Shown here piece after piece: positions 7,511 to 14,246 of a stretch of 20,371 nucleotides of DNA; position 1 is the stretch's first letter, and each line of letters starts with the position of its first letter. Origin of the DNA: CAYFMH01 sp964344775 (lineage in GTDB: Bacteria > Patescibacteriota > Gracilibacteria > UBA4473). Under the pieces are notes generated by a model. It had not been told where the DNA came from. It worked only from the letters and a program-made list of their open reading frames with translations, and ran no database searches. The stretch spans positions 1 to 20,371 of the forward strand of contig CAYFOO010000023.1 in NCBI GenBank assembly GCA_964344775.1. Reading direction: 5' to 3'. The translations under genes and the position numbers were made by a program.

Positions 7511-7909
7511 ATGGCAACATCTGCAAAAAAGTTTTGTTTGGGGGTGGCAGGAGAGGGACGTTCGCCAAAAATTGCGGGAAGTCCAGAGTTTCAAAAAGGA
7601 CTTGCACTTCATCCGCTTTATGAAAGATTAAAAGGGGCAAATGATAATGTAGAACAACAGGCTGCGGCGGAGGAGCTAGCTCATGAAATAAATAGATTTG
7701 TGGCAGAAACTGCAGAATTAGTGCATCAGGTCACGGTTGAATTACCAATTGCAACGATAGATCTAATTCAACTTTCTTGTTGTCCAGAAGTGGGAGATTT
7801 TGTATTAGGGGTAATTCGCAATGTAAACAAGCTATTGGAGCCACTTGGTCCCTTTTATGATCCGTGGCAAATCCTTCGTCATCAGAGAGAATCCTTAACA
7901 GAAGAGTAA
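7511..7909 (+). CDS. Hypothetical protein, 132 aa
   Basis: I do not recognise this protein. The frame is open from 7427, but I prefer ATG 7511: the extension is basic low-complexity sequence and overlaps the previous stop. The N-terminus is Ala/Lys/Gly-rich (MATSAKKFCLGVAGEGRSPK). A helical segment follows (ERLKGANDNVEQQAAAEELA, then HEINRFVAETAELVHQV), then a less polar region with CC near residue 95 and a NVNKLLEPLGPFYDPWQIL tail. It has no signal peptide or membrane helix. Its stop codon is 1 bp from the convergent tsaB stop, so there is no room for a terminator between them. Confidence 0.65.
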   Translation: MATSAKKFCLGVAGEGRSPKIAGSPEFQKGLALHPLYERLKGANDNVEQQAAAEELAHEINRFVAETAELVHQVTVELPIATIDLIQLSCCPEVGDFVLGVIRNVNKLLEPLGPFYDPWQILRHQRESLTEE

Positions 7910-7910
7910 G

Positions 7911-8513
7911 TCAAACCGCCGGAAATTCATAATCCGGCACAAAATCTTTCTGGGGGGATTGTTTTTTGAGTACTTCGAGGAGCGATTTTTCTGCATTTTC
8001 AAAAAGGAGATCGATTTTGGACTTAAAATTTACTTGTTTTTCTGCTGGGAGTAGATCAACAAACATTTTTTGATCTTTGAATTTTTCGGCGGCTTCGTTG
8101 ATATTTATTCGTTGAAGACGAGGTTGGGAAACCTCGTCTGCGTTTTTTTCAATAAAAAATACACCATCAGAAAAAGAATTTAATAAAAAATGATCGGGAT
8201 TCTCTTTATTTTGTTTCAGAAATTCAGCAATCCAAAGATCCGCTCGGACTTGATGAATGGGGAGCTTTTTGGCAAAAGCCAGAGCATTCAAAATACCACT
8301 TCCTACTCGTAGACTCGAAAATCCTCCAGGGCCCGAGACTCCGCCCAAAAAAGTGATGTTTTGTGATTCAATGTTATGCTTTTTTAGAAACTCAAAGGTT
8401 TCCGCACCATCCATCTTTTTGATCTCCCAGGATTTTTTATCAATCAATTTGTCCGCTTCGTCAAAAAGCACACAAAAATGTGGGTCAGCGGATACATTAA
8501 GTATGAATTTCAC
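7911..8513 (-). CDS. tsaB: tRNA threonylcarbamoyladenosine biosynthesis protein TsaB-like
   Basis: TsaB is the non-catalytic partner of TsaD in making t6A37 on ANN-decoding tRNAs. Residues 57-71 (GGVSGPGGFSSLRVG) match the family GxGPGSFTGLRxG motif, and LNALAFAKKLPIHQV follows as expected. The N-terminal strand (FILNVSADPHFCVLF) is a degenerate ASKHA start, and the C-terminal half is divergent. At 200 residues it is within range for the family. The start codon is GTG (8511-8513), 9 nt after the stop of the upstream isomerase-like gene, so the two are co-transcribed. A 10 bp palindrome lies in the coding region at 8116-8139. TsaD, TsaE and TsaC are not in the window. Confidence 0.85.
   Translation of the reverse strand: MKFILNVSADPHFCVLFDEADKLIDKKSWEIKKMDGAETFEFLKKHNIESQNITFLGGVSGPGGFSSLRVGSGILNALAFAKKLPIHQVRADLWIAEFLKQNKENPDHFLLNSFSDGVFFIEKNADEVSQPRLQRININEAAEKFKDQKMFVDLLPAEKQVNFKSKIDLLFENAEKSLLEVLKKQSPQKDFVPDYEFPAV
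8116..8139. repeat. Palindrome inside tsaB
   Basis: AGACGAGGTT, GGGA, AACCTCGTCT: 10 bp perfect arms around a 4 nt loop. It encodes ADEVSQPRL in the poorly conserved C-terminal half. Its AGACG...CGTCT ends match those of the miaB palindromes. Confidence 0.8.
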
Positions 8514-8522
8514 ACACGTGTT

Positions 8523-9278
8523 TTACACGTTTTGACTCGGTTTTACAAAGTATTTTTCATAAAACTCACGTGTTTCGATCAGTTTTGTGAGCATTTTTTC
8601 ATCGTCCCCTTCACTTAGTACTTTTGGATGTACTTTGAGCGTGAAGTCTTTTTTGTATCTGATTTGAGCTAGTTTTGTCAGGAAACTCTCGATCGGGAGA
8701 ATTCCAACTTGTGGAAGGGAATAAGGAATTCCTTTCGTCACATTGCTCAAGTAAATATGTTTCAAATGATCTCCCAAAAAAGAAACCGTTCGCATGATTT
8801 CCTCATTTGAAATCGCTAGAGCGGTCACGTCTAGACAGACATCACCGGCTTGTTTGAGTGCGTAGACAGAATTGTCAGACCTTTCAGGAATCACTCCGAG
8901 CATATTTTTTGCTGGTACGTTTTTTCTACAAAGAGTTAGATCATATTTTTGAGCTAGTCGAGGCACGAGCTCGGTCAACCATTTTTTATACTCGAAAGCG
9001 AGTGTTTTTGGCGGACTGAGGTTGATGGTACTTCCAGGAAATTCTCGTACGGTATGTTGAAAAGCTTCTTTTCTGTCATTTTCTCCTTTTGGATCCAGTG
9101 AAAAAGCTTTGATAGGCATCCCCGTTCGTTCTGATAGTCTTTTCAAATATTCCGGGTTTTGCGTATCTAGGTTGTCGCTGACAGCGACTTCGATACCGTC
9201 GAAGTTTGCCTTTTTTGCGAATTCGAAGACTCGTTCTAGGCCGTAGTGCGGGAGTGAATCAGTAGAAAGCAATAACAT
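8523..9278 (-). CDS. Sugar phosphate isomerase/epimerase-like TIM-barrel protein
   Basis: The 251-residue protein has the xylose isomerase-like/AP endonuclease 2 barrel pattern: LLLSTDSLPHYGLERVFEFA, ANFDGIEVAV (strand 2), IKAFSLDP, a TINLSPPK segment, CLDVTALAISN near the middle, and HLKHIYLSNV with GILPIESFL, where the metal-ligand His/Asp usually lie. The substrate cannot be told from sequence, and some metal ligands of classical endonuclease IV are not obvious, so a DNA repair role is unlikely. It is the first gene of a two-gene operon with tsaB, driven by a strong promoter at 9368-9396. Its link to t6A synthesis is probably only co-transcription. Confidence 0.75.
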   Translation of the reverse strand: MLLLSTDSLPHYGLERVFEFAKKANFDGIEVAVSDNLDTQNPEYLKRLSERTGMPIKAFSLDPKGENDRKEAFQHTVREFPGSTINLSPPKTLAFEYKKWLTELVPRLAQKYDLTLCRKNVPAKNMLGVIPERSDNSVYALKQAGDVCLDVTALAISNEEIMRTVSFLGDHLKHIYLSNVTKGIPYSLPQVGILPIESFLTKLAQIRYKKDFTLKVHPKVLSEGDDEKMLTKLIETREFYEKYFVKPSQNV

Positions 9279-9361
9279 TTTTGTTTTTGTTAGAATTTAT
9301 ATGAGCCCTACTGTGAGAGCCTTCTAACCTCGCCAAATAGCGATGGTTAAAAATTTATTTT
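9279..9361 (-). promoter_or_regulatory. Structured 5' leader of the isomerase-tsaB operon
   Basis: About 83 nt separate the expected transcription start from the ATG, unlike the leaderless genes elsewhere here. On the minus strand GTTAGAA (9322-9328) and TTCTAAC (9289-9295) form perfect 7 bp inverted arms around a ~26 nt loop. No Shine-Dalgarno sequence is seen. The arms could fold into a stem that closes just before the start codon. I recognise no riboswitch family. Confidence 0.4.
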
Positions 9362-9367
9362 CTGAGC

Positions 9368-9396
9368 ATTATAGCAGAAAAAAGAGGCTTTTTCAA
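9368..9396 (-). promoter_or_regulatory. Strong promoter of the isomerase-tsaB operon
   Basis: Read on the minus strand, TTGAAA (9391-9396) is followed after 17 bp by a perfect TATAAT (9368-9373). Transcription should begin near 9361. Confidence 0.8.
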
Positions 9397-9432
9397 GCAT
9401 TTTAAAGGAAATTTTTAGAAAATGGTATCAAA

Positions 9433-9882
9433 TTAATTTCTACCGCTTCTTTTTCTTCGACTTTTTTTACGATTTTCTCCAGGGGTTCCAGGTAGATTAA
9501 AACCATTGTCTATTTGTTCACTGACTTCAGCTCTTGCTCTATTTATTGGGTTAAAATTTCTATCTATAGCTCTTGGATTTCCTTTTCCATTGTCTGCAGT
9601 ACGAAATTTTCCTTTAGCTTTTCCCAAAATATTATCTATTCGACTACAAAGCCTTCTTTTTTCGTCTTGATTATTTATTCCATTTGAACAATTACGCTCA
9701 ATAACTTTTTTTATGTCTTTTGCGAGATCGTTTACTCTTTTTAGAACTCTTTTTTCATCGCCGTTGGAAACGGTTCGAAATTGACGTCCTAAGATTTCCC
9801 TAACGGTTTGGTGTTTTTCTATTAACAATTCCAAAAGAAATTTTTTGGGTATAGTTGTTGGTCTGTCTATTGAAGCTTTCAT
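9433..9882 (-). CDS. Hypothetical basic protein, 149 aa
   Basis: I do not recognise this protein. The frame is open to 9930, but the -35 box of its promoter occupies 9925-9930, so ATG 9882 (MKASIDRPTTIPKKF) is the likely start. It is Lys/Arg-rich throughout and soluble. It has helical segments (LLELLIEKHQTVREILG, then KRVLKRVNDLAKDIKKVIER), a disordered middle and a very basic tail (KKSRRKRSGRN). This composition fits a nucleic-acid- or ribosome-binding protein, but that is inference. It has its own promoter and diverges from the adaptor gene. Confidence 0.65.
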   Translation of the reverse strand: MKASIDRPTTIPKKFLLELLIEKHQTVREILGRQFRTVSNGDEKRVLKRVNDLAKDIKKVIERNCSNGINNQDEKRRLCSRIDNILGKAKGKFRTADNGKGNPRAIDRNFNPINRARAEVSEQIDNGFNLPGTPGENRKKSRRKRSGRN

Positions 9883-9901
9883 TTTTGTAAATTTAATTAG
9901 A

Positions 9902-9930
9902 TTTAAACATAGAAAATACATTTTTGTCAA
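9902..9930 (-). promoter_or_regulatory. Promoter of the basic hypothetical gene
   Basis: On the minus strand a perfect TTGACA (9925-9930) is followed after 17 bp by TTTAAA (9902-9907). The ATG at 9882 lies about 19 nt below the -10 box; no Shine-Dalgarno sequence is visible. Confidence 0.6.
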
Positions 9931-10008
9931 TTTTTAAGGTGAAAAATGAAAGAAATAGGTCTTTTTGTGCGTATAAACTAAGTGAATAGAGATTTCATTA
10001 CTTGCTAT

Positions 10009-10037
10009 TTGCTCTTTTTGTCGATAAATGGTATAAT
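10009..10037 (+). promoter_or_regulatory. Promoter and ribosome site of the adaptor gene
   Basis: TTGCTC (10009-10014), 17 bp, then TATAAT (10032-10037) preceded by TGG, which makes an extended -10. AAGGA at 10056-10060 lies 4 nt before ATG 10065 and is one of the few plausible Shine-Dalgarno sequences in the window. Confidence 0.75.
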
Positions 10038-10064
10038 TGATTGAATTTTTAAAACTAAGGATAC

Positions 10065-11708
10065 ATGAACACTGTCTTCTGGGAATTTATAAAGAAAAAG
10101 CCAAAATTTCTTTTGGCGATGGCGATCATTGCCGGGATATTTGTATTGGCTCAGATCAGTGGTGATGAAGAGATTGTCACTCCAGAAACGGTAACCAAAG
10201 AAAAAACCGTAGAAACCGTTACTTTCGGACAATGGGAACCAGACAAGTTTCGAGAAGTGCTGGGTACGGTGGAATCTGATCGAGAAACCACCATTTCTGC
10301 AGAAGTATCTGGGCAAGTAGATCAGATTTTTGTAAAAATCGGCGATTTTGTTCGCCAGGGACAAGTGCTCGCCACGCTTCGAACACAGGATGATCGGACC
10401 CAGATTGGGTTTGAGAATGCTACTCGAAATCTCGAAACCACTCGTATTTCTGCAGGAAACTCGGTTCGAGCAGCAGAAATAGCCGTGGAGACGGCCAAAC
10501 GAGATCTCGCACAGACCAAACTCACTGAAAAACAAAATCACGAACAGGCTCTAGAAACACTCAAAACCAGATCTAGAAATTCAGAAACTTTGATCTCCAA
10601 TATTCTCAATTGGCTCGATCGGATTCTCGGAGCATCCGAAAAATATAGATACGAACAAGCGACGGGGCGGCATGAGATCGGAGCACAAGACCGAATTGGA
10701 AAACAAAATACCAAAAACACGGTGGAGGATTTGGTCCGAAAAGTAGCCGATTTGGAACCTTTGCCAATGGATCCTCGGGAATCAGAGATTTACAATTTTG
10801 CACGAAATCGACTTGAATTTCTTCGGGAGGTGAAGGATGCAGCGGAACTGTTTGATCATTTGATCCATGGGACACTCGTGACGACAGATTTCTCTGAGAC
10901 TACGCTCGATACTTTCAAAGCACAGTCAGCTACGTATTTGGACAAACTGAATGCGGAGATTCTCGCTCTTGAAAGTCAGATCGAAACCACCAAATCTGGA
11001 ACCAAAAGAATGAATCTGGCACTGGCCAGCGGAGAAAACCGCATCCGAAATGCCGAAGCAAGTCTAGAACTCGCTCGATCAAATTCTAAAGCCCAGATTT
11101 CTGGAGCAGAAAGTCAATATTTACTCGCTCAGAGTTCACAGAGAGATCTCTCGATTCGAGCACCTTTTGCCGGTCAGATTTCGGAAAAAATGATTGCTGC
11201 GGGGAATCAAATCAGTATTGGGCAATCTCTTTTTTCTGTGGTGAATGAGTCTACGGGAGCAAAAGTTTCTGCTTTCCTCACGAGTGAAGAAATGACACGA
11301 ATCCGGCAGTCAGAGTTGATCAAACTTCGGTTCGAAAATGGCACAGAGATCGTTTCTCCACAAAAGTTTGCCAGTGTCAGGATCGATCCGCGAAGTCAAA
11401 AAGTAAGAATTGAGTTTCCACTTACTTCTCTGCCAGAGGGAGTTTTGGTTGGTAGTTTTGTGAAGGTGCTGCTCCCACTCAATGGCGAACACCAAAATCT
11501 TTTGCCGATTTCTTCTATTTCCTTTGAGCCGGATGGGGCAGAGGTGTTGGTTATTGAAAATGGAGTTGCGACAAGAAAAAAGATTCAGACGGGGGAGATT
11601 ATCGGAAGTGCGATGGAAGTACTTTTAGGATTGGATAAGAACGTACCAGTGATTCGATTTCGGAATCGGGCTTTTTCGGGAGAAAAAGTGGCACCGATGG
11701 AGAAATAG
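10065..11708 (+). CDS. HlyD/RND-type membrane fusion (efflux adaptor) protein
   Basis: A short cytosolic N-terminus and one transmembrane helix (about residues 14-31) anchor it with the bulk outside. Residues about 72-108 (TTISAEVSGQVDQIFVKIGD, FVRQGQVLATL) are the first half of a lipoyl domain. A long alpha-helical hairpin follows (about 110-355), and the second lipoyl half is at about 362-392 (LSIRAPFAGQISEKMIAAGN). A beta-barrel (SAFLTSEEMTRIRQSELIKL) and a membrane-proximal region with SSISFEPDGAEVLVIENG follow. At 547 residues it is longer than most (350-420) because the helical hairpin carries an extra insertion of about 130 residues (roughly 185-310). Adaptors normally work with an RND pump or a MacB-like ABC transporter; none is adjacent. 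Confidence 0.88.
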   Translation: MNTVFWEFIKKKPKFLLAMAIIAGIFVLAQISGDEEIVTPETVTKEKTVETVTFGQWEPDKFREVLGTVESDRETTISAEVSGQVDQIFVKIGDFVRQGQVLATLRTQDDRTQIGFENATRNLETTRISAGNSVRAAEIAVETAKRDLAQTKLTEKQNHEQALETLKTRSRNSETLISNILNWLDRILGASEKYRYEQATGRHEIGAQDRIGKQNTKNTVEDLVRKVADLEPLPMDPRESEIYNFARNRLEFLREVKDAAELFDHLIHGTLVTTDFSETTLDTFKAQSATYLDKLNAEILALESQIETTKSGTKRMNLALASGENRIRNAEASLELARSNSKAQISGAESQYLLAQSSQRDLSIRAPFAGQISEKMIAAGNQISIGQSLFSVVNESTGAKVSAFLTSEEMTRIRQSELIKLRFENGTEIVSPQKFASVRIDPRSQKVRIEFPLTSLPEGVLVGSFVKVLLPLNGEHQNLLPISSISFEPDGAEVLVIENGVATRKKIQTGEIIGSAMEVLLGLDKNVPVIRFRNRAFSGEKVAPMEK

Positions 11709-11714
11709 GAAGAG

Positions 11715-11854
11715 AAGAAACTCTTTTCCAGCTCTGTTTGATTTAGCCACGAAGAAACTCCTTCTTCGCTGGTTTTTCTCTAAGCTTAGAGAAAAACCTT
11801 TCGAGGAACTGCCATAGAAGTAAGTAAAAAATCCCGAGAGGAAAAGAGTTTCTT
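11715..11854. repeat. 140 bp concentric palindromic element
   Basis: Outer arms AAGAAACTCTTTTCC (11715-11729) and GGAAAAGAGTTTCTT (11840-11854) are a perfect 15 bp inverted repeat. At exactly the same centre of symmetry lies a perfect 28 bp palindrome (11771-11798) built on TCTCTAAGCTTAGAGA with T5/A5 flanks. The arms between pair only in part. The element begins 6 bp after the adaptor stop. It may be a degenerate MITE-like element or a large terminator hairpin. Confidence 0.75.
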
Positions 11855-11870
11855 TCTACCTCCCAAAAGT

Positions 11871-11898
11871 TTGGCTTTTTTTCTTGCACGGTTAGAAT
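11871..11898 (+). promoter_or_regulatory. Promoter of the VirB2-like gene
   Basis: TTGGCT (11871-11876), 16 bp, TAGAAT (11893-11898). The ATG at 11908 is 9 nt after the -10 box. GAGGGG before the ATG could serve as a ribosome site only if transcription starts unusually early. A small stem CCAAA/TTTGG with a T run (11863-11882) overlaps the -35 box. Confidence 0.55.
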
Positions 11899-11907
11899 AG
11901 AGGGGAA

Positions 11908-13056
11908 ATGAAGAAATTGTTGTTGGGATTTGTGTTTTGTTTGGGAGTGAGTGTGTTTGGGGTAGAGAGTGGTTTTGCAGAAAGTCCAGCAGCAGCTCCC
12001 TCTTCCGGCCAGGCAAAACCCCAGTCAAAACCAGTAGAACGATGTACCACCGAGAACAATGCAACCGGTATTTGTTATGAAAAATCCTGTCCTGACGGAC
12101 AATCGCTTGTAGATGAAGATGCGACCAATGGGGGCGATGACGGTTGTGCGGCAGGAAAAGTTTGCTGTACTGCACCTCCTTGGAAAAATCCAGATGCTGG
12201 GAAGGCCACTCCTCCTCTTACAAAAACTACGTCCGTTACTTCCTCAGGTGGTGGATTTTTTGAGTCAGTGGTTGGATTCTTCGTTAAGCCATTGGCAGCT
12301 GGGACAGAGGCGATCGGGGAAGCATTGACTGGAGGTAAAAAATTCCTAGGAGCGGCTACCAAAAAGGCGATGAAAGGTCTTGCAAGTGTCCCGGATGCGA
12401 TAAAAAAAGCCCTTGAAAAACTAGGAGGGAAGGATTCTGACTTCCTCTTGCCCGGATCTGAGTACAAATGTACACCGATCGAGGAGGAGCCGGAGGATGA
12501 GGGATCAGAGCTGGGGACGGGGTATGATTCGGAGCAGGTTTTCCCGACCTGGGGGAAAGATGGAGTACAGGGAATCATCGGCAGCAATGAAAAAGGGGAA
12601 GATCGTCTCGCACAACTAAGAAGTGGAAATACCAGACTCTTGCTCTACATTATCCCGCGGATTATCGATATTTTGCTCAAATTCATCGCTCCGATTATTG
12701 TGGTGATGTTTATTTATGCGGGGATTCAGTTTGTGTATGCGGGGGACAATGACGAACAGATAGAATCCTCAAAGAAATTCTTCCACTTTGCCCTGATGGG
12801 GACGATCTTCATCGTGCTGAGCTACTCCATCATGAAGTCTGTGTACTTCATCCTGGCCTCAGGTGGGGGAGCACCGCCTCCACAGGTGGAGTACAAGTGT
12901 GAGGAGATCAAGAAAGGGGAGCGGCCAAAACCGCCGGCACCTGCTCCTGCAGCCCCAGCTACACCAGCTCCAGCCCAAAAAACCCCTGCTGCACCAGCAA
13001 AACCAGCTCCAAAGCCAGAAACGCAAAAACCTCCAGCTGAGGGGGGGGGGCGGTAG
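11908..13056 (+). CDS. TrbC/VirB2-like membrane protein, N-terminal part of a broken frame
   Basis: A signal peptide (MKKLLLGFVFCLGVSVFGVE, then SGFA) precedes a Cys-rich segment at about residues 46-87 (CTTENNATGICYEKSCPDGQ ... CAAGKVCC). Next come a linker with a possible membrane-active helix (GGGFFESVVGFFVKPLAAGT, then EAIGEAL), an acidic stretch, and two transmembrane helices at about 255-277 and 290-312. The helices and short polar loop (FIYAGIQFVYAGDNDEQIES, then SKKFFHFALMGTIF) have the TrbC/VirB2 pattern seen in many Patescibacteria 'pilin-like' proteins. A Pro/Ala linker follows. The frame stops at 13054-13056, right after ten G at 13041-13050. With nine G the protein would continue as GGGGSGAPAANSEERDCLEK through to 13909, giving 666 residues. 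It is probably part of a secretion or cell-envelope structure. Confidence 0.8.
   Translation: MKKLLLGFVFCLGVSVFGVESGFAESPAAAPSSGQAKPQSKPVERCTTENNATGICYEKSCPDGQSLVDEDATNGGDDGCAAGKVCCTAPPWKNPDAGKATPPLTKTTSVTSSGGGFFESVVGFFVKPLAAGTEAIGEALTGGKKFLGAATKKAMKGLASVPDAIKKALEKLGGKDSDFLLPGSEYKCTPIEEEPEDEGSELGTGYDSEQVFPTWGKDGVQGIIGSNEKGEDRLAQLRSGNTRLLLYIIPRIIDILLKFIAPIIVVMFIYAGIQFVYAGDNDEQIESSKKFFHFALMGTIFIVLSYSIMKSVYFILASGGGAPPPQVEYKCEEIKKGERPKPPAPAPAAPATPAPAQKTPAAPAKPAPKPETQKPPAEGGGR
13041..13050 (+). repeat. G10 homopolymer tract in coding sequence
   Basis: Ten G interrupt the VirB2-like gene between a Pro/Ala linker and a Gly-Ser-Ala linker. Removing one G joins the two frames. Runs of this length are classical sites of slipped-strand phase variation. 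Confidence 0.9.
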
Positions 13057-13105
13057 TGGTGCTCCTGCGGCAAATTCAGAAGAGAGAGATTGTTTAGAAA
13101 AGAAA

Positions 13106-13909
13106 ATGGCAGCTTGTCTTGTGCAACGAAGACAAAATTTAATGCAAGGTTTAACAGACGTTAGTTTAGATGCGGAAACCAAAGTGCAGATGGAAGCACG
13201 GGCGAAGCAGAGCTGTGAAGTCTCGAAGGCTGTGCATAAAGCAGAATGCGAAAGCGAAGCGAGGGAAGCAAAAAGTAAAATTGAGGAAGAAAAAAGAGAT
13301 GCAGCGAACAAAGCACTTTGTGAGGCGGCCAGAAGCGGTGATGCAGCGGGGATTAAAGCTGCCGAAAATGATGCCCAATTGAATGTTGTTTATGAAAAAG
13401 TGTGTCCGGATGTACCGCAAAAATATTGCAACGCTGTCCTGAAGGAAAAGGATTTTGACAAGGCTAAAAAGCTAGTTGATTTACACATATACATACTTTC
13501 TGCTGCAGAAAAGATGTGTCCCAATGTCAAAGCAGAGTATGATAAGCTGCGAGAAGAGTTTTCTGCTGCCGAGGAAGCTGCCGAAGCTGCCAAGGAGGCA
13601 GCTTATGAAAAAGAGAAAGGGAGAGTGATAGCAGAGACGAACGCATACATTAAACGATGCAATAAAGGAAAAGATGAACCCGGTGATGTTGGTTGCATTA
13701 CAGGTTATGAGCATACCGAATCGCCACAATGCGCAACAGGTCATGGTGATATGCCATCAATCGCTGAAGAAAACGGGTTTTCAATTACTGGAGCCCCAAA
13801 AATATTTATTACCAACACAACGTTTAATGATAAATATCTATGCTATAAAGTTTACCCTGTTAAGCGAATTTCTGGACGGTTATCCCCTCGATCGGTCGAG
13901 TCTTTTTGA
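13106..13909 (+). CDS. C-terminal part of the VirB2-like protein (out of frame)
   Basis: This frame is open across 13040-13909, and ATG 13106 is the first start after the G run if it is translated alone. It has no promoter or ribosome site, so I read it as the C-terminal half of the preceding gene. It is highly charged and helical with periodic Cys (DCLEKKMAACL, KQSCEVSKAVHKAECES, NKALCEAA, KVCPDVPQKYC, KMCPNVKAEY) and an Ala/Glu coiled coil near 13550-13620. A final small domain reads GDVGCITGYEHTESPQC ... NDKYLCYKVYPVK. The Cys suggest disulphides outside the cell. The last ~10 residues and the stop lie in repeat DNA (hairpin 13896-13914), so the original C-terminus may have been replaced. 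Confidence 0.6.
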   Translation: MAACLVQRRQNLMQGLTDVSLDAETKVQMEARAKQSCEVSKAVHKAECESEAREAKSKIEEEKRDAANKALCEAARSGDAAGIKAAENDAQLNVVYEKVCPDVPQKYCNAVLKEKDFDKAKKLVDLHIYILSAAEKMCPNVKAEYDKLREEFSAAEEAAEAAKEAAYEKEKGRVIAETNAYIKRCNKGKDEPGDVGCITGYEHTESPQCATGHGDMPSIAEENGFSITGAPKIFITNTTFNDKYLCYKVYPVKRISGRLSPRSVESF

Positions 13910-13914
13910 CTCGA
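13896..13914. repeat. Hairpin over the stop codon of the VirB2-like gene
   Basis: TCGAGTC, TTTTT, GACTCGA: 7 bp perfect arms. The TGA stop at 13907-13909 is inside it. Its form resembles the GGTC-AAAAA-GACC hairpin that follows. Confidence 0.6.
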
Positions 13915-13930
13915 GCGGATAGTGCACCAA

Positions 13931-14110
13931 TGTCCAGGTCAAAAAGACCAGGACAAGCGTAGTTAGGCCGGACGGGGGATCTCCTGTCTACCGAAGCCTT
14001 GGCGTAGGTTGACCCCCCGTTCAAGACGTTTCCGGGAGCCGCAACTCATTCCCCCTTCGCTAAGACTTCAGACTTTGTTAAAGCTTCGGCGGACAGGCCG
14101 CCTCTGGTTC
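13931..14110. repeat. Spacer A of the small-gene array
   Basis: The 337 bp gap 13910-14246 holds no convincing gene. Its order is: the GGTC-AAAAA-GACC hairpin motif (AGGTCAAAAAGACCAGGA, 13936-13953); TAGGCCGGACGGGGGAT (13964-13980); a CCGTTCAAGACGTTTC block (14017-14032); and a CCTTCG ... CTTCGGCGGACAGGC palindromic element (about 14056-14098). The same blocks recur in spacers B, C and D. Here the hairpin motif and the TAGGCCGG block are only about 10 bp apart, with no gene between them. Confidence 0.7.
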
Positions 14111-14211
14111 TTGGATCTTTTTTTTGTTTGATTTTCGGGCACCTTCTCTTAATTCCCGATATTTCAACTTGCGAAGAAGAAGGTTTGGGAGTTGGAGGGG
14201 CGATCAAATTT

Positions 14212-14239
14212 TTGACAAACAAAATTTCATTCTTTAAAA
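14212..14239 (+). promoter_or_regulatory. Leaderless promoter of the first array gene
   Basis: TTGACA (14212-14217), 16 bp, TTAAAA (14234-14239). The ATG at 14247 is 7 nt after the -10 box, so it would be at or within a base or two of the transcription start. Confidence 0.6.
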
Positions 14240-14246
14240 AGAACGT

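Noticed and set aside
9187..9205. Hairpin ACTTCGA/TCGAAGT in the isomerase-like gene
   Set aside because: It lies over the conserved FDGIEVAV strand and has only 7 bp arms, so it may be a by-product of coding constraint. Its ends do not match the AGACG family.
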